Positions 1-8,192 of a stretch of 64,000 nt of DNA are shown here, one piece after another; position 1 is the first letter of the stretch; every line of letters begins with the position of its first letter. The stretch is taken from contig DATMPC010000102.1 of assembly GCA_035567895.1 (NCBI GenBank), positions 1-64,000 on the forward strand, in the 5' to 3' direction. The notes under the pieces were generated by a model. It had not been told where the DNA came from and searched no databases. It worked only from the letters and a program-made list of their open reading frames with translations. This DNA comes from Terriglobales bacterium. Lineage in GTDB: Bacteria > Acidobacteriota > Terriglobia > Terriglobales > Acidobacteriaceae. Position numbers and translations under genes: made by a program.

Positions 1-1
1 A

Positions 2-1114
2 TTCCAGTTTGCGTTCGCCGACACTTGCTCGACGATTACTTCCGGAGCGATGGTTGGACGCACGGGGTTTGTTGGCGATCTCCTCTACAGCGTCGCAGTC
101 TCTGGTTTCATCTATCCGATCATCGGGCACTGGGCGTGGGGGCCCGACGGCTTCCTGGCTCTGATGGGCAGTCCCGGACAGTTCCTTCCCGGTTTAGGAA
201 TGGGATTCCATGATTTCGCCGGATCTACCGTGGTGCACACGATCGGCGGCTTTATCGCTTTGGCTGGAGCCATCGTGCTGGGCCCGCGCCTCGGCCGCAA
301 GTTCAAGCGCGACGGTGGCGCTCCGATGTTGCCTCATGATCTCGTCATCGCATCAAGCGGCGGACTGATCCTGTGGTTCGGATGGTACGGCTTCAATCCG
401 GGCAGCACCTTGTCGGCGATGGACTTTGAAGGCATCGGCAGAGTCGCGACGAATACTACCCTTGCGGCATGCGCCGCAGGACTCACCGCCATGGCCTATG
501 CCTACCTGGGAAGTAAGAAATGGGATGTAGGTTTCACCGTAAACGGATTTCTCGCCGGCCTGGTGGCGATCACGTGCCCGTGTTATTGGGTGAGCGCGAC
601 GGGAGCGATTCTCCTCGGTGGAGTTGCGGGTGTGCTGGTTGTCCTCGGCGTCGAACTGCTGGAATGGATGAGGATCGATGATCCCATCGGGGCTGTTCCC
701 GTTCATGGTTTATGCGGCATCTGGGGCACATTATCACTGGGCCTGTTCGCCTGCGGAAAATACGGAGCAACCGGACCACTCGCGCCTGACAATTCCGCCG
801 CCCTGAAAGGACTCTTCTACGGCGGAGGAACTCAAGTGCTGAAGGCGCAGGCGCTCGGCAGCCTGATCATCACGCTTTCCACCTTCTTCTTCGCACTCGC
901 GGTGATGTACCTGGTGAACGCTACCGGCACATTGCGCGTGTCTAAAGAAGGCGAACTCTACGGTTTGGATCTGCACGAGCATGGAATCTCCGCTTATCCC
1001 GAGTATGTGATCTCTTCCTTGTCGCGTCCTTCGGGTGTAACAGCGCCTGCTCCGGCACTGGAGGTGGAAGCGATGCCAATCCACACTGTAAGCCGCGTAG
1101 CAAGCGGAGACTAA
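2..1114 (+). CDS. amt: ammonium transporter, Amt family (5' truncated by window edge)
   Basis: Inner-membrane channel that conducts ammonium/ammonia. The reading frame is open from base 2, upstream of the first internal ATG, so the start lies outside the window; 370 residues are visible. It begins in the family-typical segment FQFAFADTCSTI. The two pore histidines of Amt proteins are recognisable in VVHTIGG (codon at 236-238) and VPVHGLCGIWG (codon at 704-706). The remainder is strongly hydrophobic and has a C-terminal tail containing GELYGLDLHEHG, the cytoplasmic segment that contacts P-II proteins in characterised homologues. The P-II gene follows 95 bases downstream on the same strand, the usual amt-glnK arrangement, which supports nitrogen-responsive regulation. 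Family assignment is secure; substrate details are from family knowledge. Confidence 0.95.
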   Translation, partial: FQFAFADTCSTITSGAMVGRTGFVGDLLYSVAVSGFIYPIIGHWAWGPDGFLALMGSPGQFLPGLGMGFHDFAGSTVVHTIGGFIALAGAIVLGPRLGRKFKRDGGAPMLPHDLVIASSGGLILWFGWYGFNPGSTLSAMDFEGIGRVATNTTLAACAAGLTAMAYAYLGSKKWDVGFTVNGFLAGLVAITCPCYWVSATGAILLGGVAGVLVVLGVELLEWMRIDDPIGAVPVHGLCGIWGTLSLGLFACGKYGATGPLAPDNSAALKGLFYGGGTQVLKAQALGSLIITLSTFFFALAVMYLVNATGTLRVSKEGELYGLDLHEHGISAYPEYVISSLSRPSGVTAPAPALEVEAMPIHTVSRVASGD

Positions 1115-1209
1115 ACAAATCAACGCGGCGAGTTCGGATCACCAACCGGGCTTGCTGCGTTCTAGTTGTGTTGGGTTAGCAATGTTGCACAGAGCGGACA
1201 AGAGGATGC

Positions 1210-1548
1210 ATGACTAAAGTCGAGGCGATTATTCAACCATCGGTCTTTGAGAGCGTAAAAGACGTTCTCACCGAATTGGGCGTCGAAGGAATGACGGTGG
1301 CCGACGTAAGGGGACACGGGCGACAGAAAGGGCACACAGCAACCTATCGGGGGCGTGAATATTCTGTCGACCTGTTGCCGAAGATCAAGCTTGAGGTTGT
1401 GATTGAGGACGAAACGGTAGATTCCGTCGTTGATGCCATCGTGAAAACTGCCGCGACTGGACGCATTGGAGATGGAAAGATCTTTCTCTACAAAGTCGAC
1501 GAAGCGATTCGCATTCGCAATTACGAGCGTGGGGTGGCGGCGTTGTAG
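1210..1548 (+). CDS. glnK: nitrogen regulatory protein P-II (GlnK/GlnB)
   Basis: Small trimeric signal protein that senses 2-oxoglutarate and ATP/ADP and gates ammonium transport and nitrogen metabolism. It has 112 residues, the family's usual length. The T-loop carries Tyr51 in YRGREYSVDLLPK, the residue uridylylated in proteobacterial P-II proteins, and the C-terminal nucleotide-binding signature TGRIGDGKIFLY is intact. The ATG is preceded by AGAGG. The gene lies 95 bases behind amt, so GlnK is the better label, but GlnB and GlnK cannot be told apart from sequence alone. Whether Tyr51 is modified here is unknown; no uridylyltransferase lies in the window. Confidence 0.95.
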   Translation: MTKVEAIIQPSVFESVKDVLTELGVEGMTVADVRGHGRQKGHTATYRGREYSVDLLPKIKLEVVIEDETVDSVVDAIVKTAATGRIGDGKIFLYKVDEAIRIRNYERGVAAL

Positions 1549-1592
1549 TCAAGTGTAAGAGAACGGACATAAATTTCGGGCCAATGGTGAAC

Positions 1593-1762
1593 TGTCATTC
1601 TGAGGCGCGATGTTGGCCGAAGGATCTCCCGGGATGCATCGATCTCAATTGCACTTTCTGGGCTCTTTCACGAGAATTCTGGCCGAAGTGCCAGGAGGGG
1701 GCAATCAAGTCTGAAGCATTCCGGGGAGATCCTTCGCCCGCCACGGCGGACTCAGGATGACA
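1593..1762. repeat. inverted-repeat element, TGTCATYCTGAG family (copy 1)
   Basis: The element starts with TGTCATTCTGAG and ends with CTCAGGATGACA; inner arms GAAGGATCTCCC and GGGGAGATCCTTC extend the symmetry. It fills the 314-base gap between the P-II gene and the next gene, in which I see no coding signal. Related palindromes lie at 2697-2860, 33088-33129 and 34431-34472. Confidence 0.75.
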
Positions 1763-1862
1763 GGCCTTAGATTCCACGTAGTTTTCTGCAGCCTGTGAAG
1801 TCGATGTTTTTCCTCATCAGCACGGTATATTGGTAAAACAGCACTAAGAAACAACAGGACGA

Positions 1863-2657
1863 ATGCCAAGATTCGCTGCGAACCTTTCTAGTCTATTCAC
1901 TGAACTTCCATTTCCAGATCGCTTCGAGGCGGCCGCCAAACACGGGTTCTCCGCTGTCGAATGTCTGCTTCCCTACGATTACCCCAAGGAAGAGCTTGCT
2001 GAGCTTCTGAAGCGGCACGGTCTGCAGCAGGTTATGTTCAATCTGCCTTCGGGATATTGGGAGGCGGGCGAGCGCGGGCTGGCGTGCGATCCGCATCGCA
2101 TTCCCGAATTCAAAGAAGGCCTGGAAACGGCAATCGAATATGCCATTGCTCTCGATTGCAAGAGACTGAATTGTCTTCCCGGCATCATGCCCGCCGAGAG
2201 TTGTCCCCTAACGATTCACGAAACTCTGGTTGGCAATTTGCGGCATGCAGCTTCACGACTGGCTCAGCTGAATATCAAGCTGCTGATCGAGCCCATCAAT
2301 GTGTACGACAACCCCAACTTCTTCCTGCATCGATCGTCACATGCGCTCGCGATCATGGAAGAAGTGAATCATTCCAATTTGTATATGCTTTACGACGTCT
2401 ATCACATGCAAATTACCGAGGGAAACCTCGCCAGTACGATTGCGGAGAACCTCAGTCACATCGGCCACGTCCAGGTCGCCGATGTTCCCGGACGCAACGA
2501 ACCAGGCACCGGGGAGATCAACTTTAATTTTCTATTCCGACATCTCGATGCGATCGGCTACGACGGCTGGATTGGTTGCCAATACGATCCTCTCCTCACT
2601 ACCGAGCACGGACTGGAGTGGTTTGCTCCGTACCAATTGCAATCGAGTCCGGCGTAG
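1863..2657 (+). CDS. hyi: hydroxypyruvate isomerase-like TIM-barrel protein
   Basis: Member of the Hyi/OtnI branch of the xylose-isomerase-like TIM barrels, which interconvert hydroxypyruvate and tartronate semialdehyde or related 2-keto sugar-acid products. It has 264 residues, close to the roughly 258 of E. coli Hyi. Recognisable family segments are the N-terminal RFAANLSSLFTELPF, the LLIEPIN strand with Glu143, the LYDVYHMQ strand and DVPGRNEPGTGEIN. At the position of the second catalytic glutamate (family GWIGCEY) this protein has GWIGCQY, so residue 240 is Gln (codon CAA). That would be expected to impair or change catalysis. The gene stands alone between two repeat elements, with no glyoxylate-pathway neighbours visible. 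The fold assignment is firm; the exact substrate and activity are uncertain. Confidence 0.8.
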   Translation: MPRFAANLSSLFTELPFPDRFEAAAKHGFSAVECLLPYDYPKEELAELLKRHGLQQVMFNLPSGYWEAGERGLACDPHRIPEFKEGLETAIEYAIALDCKRLNCLPGIMPAESCPLTIHETLVGNLRHAASRLAQLNIKLLIEPINVYDNPNFFLHRSSHALAIMEEVNHSNLYMLYDVYHMQITEGNLASTIAENLSHIGHVQVADVPGRNEPGTGEINFNFLFRHLDAIGYDGWIGCQYDPLLTTEHGLEWFAPYQLQSSPA

Positions 2658-2696
2658 GTGTGCTCAGCCCTTTGCACCGATTGCATTAATACATAG

Positions 2697-2860
2697 ACTG
2701 TCATCCCTCAGGCCGCCGCCATGAATCCCAATTTGGGATTGGGGCAGATGCGGCCTGGGGGATCTGCTTTCCTCTCTGCGAACAAAACAGCAGATCCCCC
2801 GCGCCGCAAACCTGTGTCTCGCTTGGATGGTGGCGTCGCGGCGGCGCGAGGGATGACAGT
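2697..2860. repeat. nested inverted-repeat element, TGTCATCC family (copy 2)
   Basis: Outer arms ACTGTCATCCCTC (2697-2709) and GAGGGATGACAGT (2848-2860) are perfect complements over 13 bases. Inner arms GGGGGATCTGCT and AGCAGATCCCCC form a second stem. It lies between the isomerase gene and the 3' end of the thioesterase gene. It could work as a convergent terminator, but no T-run is present. Confidence 0.75.
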
Positions 2861-2897
2861 ATGAGAAGAAATGTGCCGACTCGTGCAGCTCCATCCG

Positions 2898-3329
2898 CTA
2901 CAAATAAGTGTGAGGAATAATCTTTAACGTCCCGCAGAATTTGGCCAGCAGCTTTGTTGGCGACTCCCGGCCGGTACATCCAACCACGTCCGCTTCAGTG
3001 AAGATCAGATCCTTTCCTGCCCGAAGTACCCGCGCATGACACGCGAATAGCGGACCGACCGCGGGTCGCAGGAAGCTCACTTTGAATTCGACAGTGATTA
3101 CGTCCTGGCCGGCCTGCATCAGGGTCGCGCCAGCGGCTCCTGCGGTGTGATCGGCCATCGCGGTGATGACCGCTGCATGAAGGAATCCGTGTTGCTGCTG
3201 AAGCGGCGGACGCATTTGCAGTTCGGTGTCGCAGCTGCCCGAATCACAGCCAGTCACGACAATTCCGAGATCCCGGATGAAAGTGGCTCGTTCGAAAATC
3301 TCGGCTACAAGTTCTCGATTGCAGTTCAT
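2898..3329 (-). CDS. PaaI-type hotdog-fold acyl-CoA thioesterase
   Basis: Likely hydrolyses an acyl- or aryl-CoA thioester in the cytosol. The 143 residues match the usual length of the PaaI/YigI-like hotdog family. The signature stretch QQQHGFLHAAVITAMADHTAGAAG fits the HGG...AxxAD...G pattern of these enzymes, and the strand VITVEFKVSFLRPA matches the typical central beta strand. A variation is HGFLH in place of the common HGGxxx. It is a single gene convergent with the isomerase gene, so context gives no substrate. No start is as well supported as this ATG. Confidence 0.8.
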   Translation of the reverse strand: MNCNRELVAEIFERATFIRDLGIVVTGCDSGSCDTELQMRPPLQQQHGFLHAAVITAMADHTAGAAGATLMQAGQDVITVEFKVSFLRPAVGPLFACHARVLRAGKDLIFTEADVVGCTGRESPTKLLAKFCGTLKIIPHTYL

Positions 3330-3503
3330 AGGCTTTGGTGACGAAATTCGAGCTTACGCAAAGCCGAAGATCCCATTCCAGCCTTTGCGTAAATTCCGTG
3401 GGATAAAGCCACGGAAGCCGTGGTCGGGTGCCAACAGACCCCGTCTTCACACGTCGGCTATTGCGCGCCGTATAGCAAAAGACGCGCCAAATACAATGTG
3501 AAA

Positions 3504-4322
3504 ATGCAGCTTGGCTTGCTTCGCCCGCTGGCTTTCCTGATGTTTGTGCTGGCGCTGGATCCATCACTCATCGCCTTCGACCTCAAGCAGAAAACGCGCG
3601 ATGCATACGATCGGTATTTGGTGCTGGCTGAAAAGAAGGTGGATGCCGAGCAGAACAGTCCAAATTTCTTCTGGGGAGATGTCGCACCGCGCGATGAGGA
3701 GTTAAAGCAGGGCGGCATAGTTATCGAGAAAGCATCGCTGGCTTCTTCGAAGGATGCCAAAGTTCCAGATGGGCTGGTTCATCACTGGTCTGGTTTTGTC
3801 TTCATTCCCGATACGAACCTCGATAAAGTGCTGTCGTTTCTCGAGGACTACGATCATCACCAGGACTACTACAAGCCTGAAGTCGCCCGCTCGAAGCTGC
3901 TGCATCGCGACGACGATCACTTCGTTGCCTACCTCCGGTTCGCCAAGAAGAAGATCATTACCGTGGTTCTCAACACCGAGCACGACGCGCACTACTACAA
4001 ACTCGATGCCAAACGCGCCTACAGCCGCTCGCATACCACTCGTGTGACCGAGGTGGAAAATGCGAATCAACCGGACGAGCGCGAGAAACCTCCGGGCAAG
4101 GGTGAGGGGTACATGTGGAGCATGGACACGTATTGGCGATTCCTGGAACGGGACGGCGGAGTGTATGTGCGCTGCGACGCGATCTCGTTGACGCGCGACG
4201 TACCGACGGGTTTGGGATGGCTGATCGGGCCGTTTATCACGTCGATTCCGCGGGAATCCTTGTCAGCCACGCTTAAGGCGACGAGGGGTGGGATAGGTCG
4301 GCATACGGCTCAACAGAGATAG
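3504..4322 (+). CDS. secreted conserved hypothetical, SRPBCC/START-like
   Basis: Protein of 272 residues with a hydrophobic N-terminus (residues about 3-24) that looks like a signal peptide. The start at 3504 is chosen because this hydrophobic stretch begins there; the frame is open back to 3420 with polar residues that would spoil the signal. The mature part has alternating beta-rich segments (HHWSGFVFIPDTNLDKVLSFL near residues 90-110, YWRFLERDGGVYVRCDAISLT near the end), a pattern that reminds me of lipid-binding START/SRPBCC domains. That is inference and no motif settles it. No catalytic residues are recognised. It is followed by another secreted hypothetical 139 bases downstream. Confidence 0.6.
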   Translation: MQLGLLRPLAFLMFVLALDPSLIAFDLKQKTRDAYDRYLVLAEKKVDAEQNSPNFFWGDVAPRDEELKQGGIVIEKASLASSKDAKVPDGLVHHWSGFVFIPDTNLDKVLSFLEDYDHHQDYYKPEVARSKLLHRDDDHFVAYLRFAKKKIITVVLNTEHDAHYYKLDAKRAYSRSHTTRVTEVENANQPDEREKPPGKGEGYMWSMDTYWRFLERDGGVYVRCDAISLTRDVPTGLGWLIGPFITSIPRESLSATLKATRGGIGRHTAQQR

Positions 4323-4461
4323 TGTTATTGCAGGAAACCTCGTAAATCGTGGCTTTTTCAAGGCCTGAATAGTTTAATCCCCTTGCGTGGGAAACTTCTT
4401 GCTCCCGGGATCGTTAAAGAATTCGCAACTCTAGGCTCCAGCGCGAGTCTAAAATAGTGTC

Positions 4462-5148
4462 ATGCGCAGGTTAATCCAGACGCTTTTGATGGTTTCGGCG
4501 TTCTGCGCACCTCTCGGGCTCTTTGCTCAGCGAGGCGGAATCGAATTCAAGGGCATCCCTGCCTCGGTCACTTCGCCTCGAGCGGACGGCTCACTTCGCG
4601 GCGTTCCCGCTAGCGTTTCAGATCCAAGGCCTAGCACGTTGCAGCCCAATGGCTTCTGCTGCCGACATGGGCACAAACACTCTGCAACACCGGTATATGC
4701 GGTTCCGTACTACGGCTACTACGGTTATCCGGACTATTCCGACGCGTCGTACTATGACCAGCCGCAGCAGCCTGTGCAGCAACAGGTTCAGGCTCCGCCG
4801 CCCCAGGTAATCATCATCAAAGACGAACGTTCGTCTGCGAAGGATGAGGCGCGGTACGATGATCAGGGGTTCGAGGAAGGCGACTCACATCTGCGACCGG
4901 CTCCGCGTGAATCGGCACGCGCGAACGCTGATCCTGCTCCACCAGCGCCCCCGGAGCAACTGCCAAAGACGACGCTCGTGTATCGTGACGGGCACAAGGC
5001 CGAACTTCGAAATTACGCGATTGTGGGCGGCAACCTCATTGACCTTACGAAGAGCACGTTTCTGAAGAAGATCCCGCTGGACTCGCTCGATTTGGAGGCT
5101 ACGCGCCGCGAGAACGAAGAGAACGGTGTGGAATTCCATGTGCCGTGA
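4462..5148 (+). CDS. secreted hypothetical with Tyr/Gln/Pro-rich linker
   Basis: The 228-residue protein opens with a clear signal peptide ending near FAQ (residue 23). Next come two short imperfect repeats, GIPASV (31-36) and GVPASV (47-52), a Tyr-rich stretch (about 79-96), a Gln/Pro-rich linker and a C-terminal block reading LVYRDGHKAELRNYAIVGG that probably folds as a small beta domain. I have seen this C-terminal block attached to variable N-termini in acidobacterial proteins, but no function is known to me. The low-complexity middle suggests an extended envelope or cell-surface protein. It is the last gene before the gyrA promoter region. Confidence 0.6.
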   Translation: MRRLIQTLLMVSAFCAPLGLFAQRGGIEFKGIPASVTSPRADGSLRGVPASVSDPRPSTLQPNGFCCRHGHKHSATPVYAVPYYGYYGYPDYSDASYYDQPQQPVQQQVQAPPPQVIIIKDERSSAKDEARYDDQGFEEGDSHLRPAPRESARANADPAPPAPPEQLPKTTLVYRDGHKAELRNYAIVGGNLIDLTKSTFLKKIPLDSLDLEATRRENEENGVEFHVP

Positions 5149-5254
5149 AGCGAGCGTCTGAGCCGCACTTCTTGCGCTGAACCGAGCCTCGACTAACCAT
5201 CTCCCGGAAGCATTAAATCCCCGTCTGTTAGCGGGCCAGAAGAAGGCACTTCCG

Positions 5255-5263
5255 TGCTATAAT
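5255..5263 (+). promoter_or_regulatory. extended -10 promoter for gyrA
   Basis: TGCTATAAT is a perfect extended -10 element (TGnTATAAT). No good -35 hexamer is seen at normal spacing, which is typical for extended -10 promoters. Transcription would start near 5270, giving a leader of about 190 bases before the gyrA ATG. The leader holds possible hairpins, for example CACGCC/GGCGTG around 5369-5385. Confidence 0.55.
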
Positions 5264-5417
5264 CAGACCTGCACGCTGGGCAGCTAACATCCTGAGAAAA
5301 CAACAGTTTACAGGCAATCCGACAGGCCTCGCCAGTGGCGTTGTCGAAGCGAGTGCCATGCCTGTTTCACGCCCTGTGGCGTGGGAACGCAGATCCAGTA
5401 ACGACTTAACACAAGGA

Positions 5418-5448
5418 GCCAGCAGCTAGCAGCCAACAGCTAGCAGCT
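5418..5448. repeat. AGCAGCTAGCAGC tandem repeat between ribosome-binding site and gyrA start
   Basis: Two tandem imperfect units of about 15 bases (CAGCAGCTAGCAGCC, AACAGCTAGCAGC). They sit between AAGGAG (5413-5418) and the gyrA ATG (5457). The repeat contains an in-frame TAG just upstream of the ATG, so the coding start cannot lie upstream of it. Confidence 0.6.
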
Positions 5449-5456
5449 TTTCAAGA

Positions 5457-8069
5457 ATGGCTGACGAACAGAACCCCCAACTTCCCCTAACGCCACCAGG
5501 CGGTGAGCCGCCGCAAGGACCTGGCGCAGCCAACATTATTCCCATCAACGTGGAAGAGGAGATGCGCCGTTCGTATCTCGACTATGCCATGTCGGTCATC
5601 ATCGGGCGCGCATTGCCTGACGTGCGCGATGGACTCAAGCCCGTGCATCGTCGTGTGCTCTACACGATGAACGAGATGGGCCTGCAGTACAACAAGAAGT
5701 ACACCAAGTGCGCCAAGGTCGTGGGACAGGCGATGGGCCAGTACCATCCGCATGGCGATAGCGCGATCTACGACACGCTAGTCCGCATGGCGCAGGACTT
5801 TTCTCTGCGTTATCCACTCATAGATGGCCAGGGAAACTTTGGATCAGTCGATGGCGATCCGCCGGCCGCGATGCGTTACACCGAATGCCGCTTGGAGAGA
5901 ATTGCAGGCGAGATGCTTTCGGATATCGACAAGGACACCGTCGATTTCGTTCCTAATTACGACGAATCCACCACCGAGCCGACGGTTCTTCCTACTCGCA
6001 TTCCCAATCTGCTGGTCAACGGTTCAAACGGAATCGCGGTGGGTATGGCGACGAATATTCCGCCACACAATCTGACTGAGATCGTCGACGCGACGATTAC
6101 CCTGGTTCAAAGTCCGCAGACGACACTCAAAGACATTCTGAAGATCGTGAAGGGACCGGACTTCCCCACCGGAGGCTTCATTTATGGTCGCGGCGGGATC
6201 GAACAGGCATACACGAACGGCCGTGGCCGTTTCATGGTGCGTGCCAAAGCGGCAATCGAGAACCTGACGCAAGGCCGGCAGGCGATTATCGTCACTGAGA
6301 TTCCTTACCAGGTGAACAAGTCGGCGCTGATTAAGCGCATCGCTGAGCTGGTGAACAACAAAGTTGTCGACGACATCTCCGACGTGCGCGACGAATCCGA
6401 TCGCGACGGCATGCGCATCGTCATCGAGCTCAAGCGCGGAGCCGAATCCCAGATCGTGCTCAACCAGCTCTACAAGCACACCTCGATGCAAGAGAGCTTC
6501 AGCATGATCTTCCTCGCGGTGGTGAACAACCAGCCGCGCGAGATGGGACTGGTGCAGGCCATTCAGCATTTCATCGATCACCGCGTCGATGTAGTGCGGC
6601 GCCGCACAGCGTACTTGCTGGCGCGCGCGCGGGAACGCGAGCACATCCTCGAAGGCTACAAGATCGCCCTCGACAATCTCGATCAAGTCATAAAGCTGAT
6701 TCGTGGATCCGCATCGCGGACCGAAGCTCGCGAGGCTCTGCTTGCTGCGAATTTCAAGATCACCGACAAGGAGATCCACTCAACCGGCAAGCTGAGCGGT
6801 CGTCAGGCGGATGCAATTCTCGATCTGCAGCTCTACCGACTCACGCGGCTTTCAACTGAAGAAATCTTCAACGAACTCGCGGAGATTCGCGAGCGCATCG
6901 CTGAGTACGAGAGCATCCTCGCCTCGGAGAAGAAGCTGCGTAACTTGATCGTGAAGGAACTCGAGGAGGTCAAGATGGAGTACGGCGACGAGCGCCGCAC
7001 CATAATCACCGACGAGGGTGTTGAGATTACGCTGGAAGACCTGGTTGCCGACGAGCAGGTGGCAGTAACCGTCTCTCACTCCGGCTATCTCAAGCGTACC
7101 GCGCTTTCCACGTATCGCCAGCAGCGCCGCGGCGGCATGGGCCGCAAGGGCATGAGCACGCGCGAAGAGGACTTCGTCGAGCAATTGCTCATCGCGTCCA
7201 CACACGCGTACCTGCTCATCTTCACAAGCGCCGGTCGAGTGTACTGGCTCAAAGTCTACGAGGTTCCCGATGTGGGACCCGCAGGCAAAGGCAAGGCCAT
7301 CGCCAGCCTGATCTCTTTGCAGCCTGGCGAGAAAGTATGCGCCATTCAGAATGTCCGTGACCTTGAGGAAGAGGGCAAGTATGTCTTCTTCGCCACGCGC
7401 AAGGGTACGGTGAAGAAGGTGCCGCTCAAGGACTTTTCCAACGTAATGTCGCGCGGCATCATCGCCATCGGCATCGAGAAAGACGATGAGTTGGTTGCCG
7501 CCCGTATCACCGACGGAAACAAGATCGTCTTCCTGGCTTCGCATGAAGGAATGGCAGTTCGCTTCGAAGAAGCCGATGTGCGCCCGATGGGCCGGCCCGC
7601 GTACGGAGTGCGCGGCATGAATCTCGAAGTGAAAGACTACATCGTCGGAATGGCGGTGACAGATCCTCCAGGCGCCAAAAAGCCCGGGGACGGAAGGGGA
7701 ACTGACACCGAAGGCGAGGCCAAGCCGGCGCCATCGCTCATCTTGTCCGTCACAGAAAACGGTTACGGCAAACGCACCGATGCGGAGGAGTATCGACTAG
7801 TAAATCGCGGCGGCAAAGGTGTGATCAATGTCAAGACGACAGAGCGCAACGGAAAAGTGGTCGCCATCATGCAAGTCGAAGAGGATTCGGAATGCATGCT
7901 CATCAGCCAGTACGGCAAGATCATCCGTCTGCCGAACAGCCAGATCCGCGAGACCGGACGCAATGCGCAAGGGGTGCGCCTGCTGCACCTGGATCCCGGC
8001 GATCGCGTGGCCGCTGCTGTTGTGATTCCGCCAGAGGAGAAGAACGAGAATGGCGGGCTGTTGCAGTAA
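5457..8069 (+). CDS. gyrA: DNA gyrase subunit A
   Basis: Catalytic subunit of the type IIA topoisomerase that introduces negative supercoils; works as an A2B2 complex with GyrB in the cytosol. Its 870 residues are normal for the family, with about 20 extra Pro/Gly-rich residues before the conserved start [20 protein letters not shown]. The DNA-cleaving tyrosine is Tyr141 in AMRYTECRL. The quinolone-determining region reads [17 protein letters not shown], with Ser102 and Asp106 at the E. coli 83 and 87 positions, a susceptible-type sequence. The C-terminal pinwheel carries a GyrA box QRRGGMG (556-562), in which Met561 replaces the usual Lys/Arg. gyrB is not in the window. The best Shine-Dalgarno match is 38 bases upstream of the ATG, separated by a repeat. 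Confidence 0.97.
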   Translation: MADEQNPQLPLTPPGGEPPQGPGAANIIPINVEEEMRRSYLDYAMSVIIGRALPDVRDGLKPVHRRVLYTMNEMGLQYNKKYTKCAKVVGQAMGQYHPHGDSAIYDTLVRMAQDFSLRYPLIDGQGNFGSVDGDPPAAMRYTECRLERIAGEMLSDIDKDTVDFVPNYDESTTEPTVLPTRIPNLLVNGSNGIAVGMATNIPPHNLTEIVDATITLVQSPQTTLKDILKIVKGPDFPTGGFIYGRGGIEQAYTNGRGRFMVRAKAAIENLTQGRQAIIVTEIPYQVNKSALIKRIAELVNNKVVDDISDVRDESDRDGMRIVIELKRGAESQIVLNQLYKHTSMQESFSMIFLAVVNNQPREMGLVQAIQHFIDHRVDVVRRRTAYLLARAREREHILEGYKIALDNLDQVIKLIRGSASRTEAREALLAANFKITDKEIHSTGKLSGRQADAILDLQLYRLTRLSTEEIFNELAEIRERIAEYESILASEKKLRNLIVKELEEVKMEYGDERRTIITDEGVEITLEDLVADEQVAVTVSHSGYLKRTALSTYRQQRRGGMGRKGMSTREEDFVEQLLIASTHAYLLIFTSAGRVYWLKVYEVPDVGPAGKGKAIASLISLQPGEKVCAIQNVRDLEEEGKYVFFATRKGTVKKVPLKDFSNVMSRGIIAIGIEKDDELVAARITDGNKIVFLASHEGMAVRFEEADVRPMGRPAYGVRGMNLEVKDYIVGMAVTDPPGAKKPGDGRGTDTEGEAKPAPSLILSVTENGYGKRTDAEEYRLVNRGGKGVINVKTTERNGKVVAIMQVEEDSECMLISQYGKIIRLPNSQIRETGRNAQGVRLLHLDPGDRVAAAVVIPPEEKNENGGLLQ

Positions 8070-8102
8070 AAACAGCTTCTGAGCGGCTAAGCTCCTAAGC
8101 TG

Positions 8103-8159
8103 CTAAGCAAAAAAAAAGGCCTAGCAATCGCGAGGCCTTAGCTTTTGCCTTTTGCTTAG
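8103..8159 (+). terminator. rho-independent terminator after gyrA, with long outer stem
   Basis: AAGGCCT (8116-8122) pairs with AGGCCTT (8133-8139) around a 10-base loop, followed by AGCTTTT. An outer stem CTAAGCAAAA (8103-8112) with TTTTGCTTAG (8150-8159) extends the hairpin. Because it has A-runs on one side and T-runs on the other it could act in both directions, between gyrA and the convergent MlaD-like gene. Flanking AGCTGCTAAGC/AGCTGCTTAGAAGC copies add more symmetry. Confidence 0.75.
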
Positions 8160-8192
8160 AAGCTCCGAAGCTCAGCTGCTTAGAAGCTTCCC

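Noticed and set aside
6024-7544. Long antisense open frames (251 and 230 residues) across gyrA
   Set aside because: They are shadows of a well-supported gene; their translations (runs of His/Asp/Val) follow from gyrA codon use, and no ribosome-binding site precedes them.
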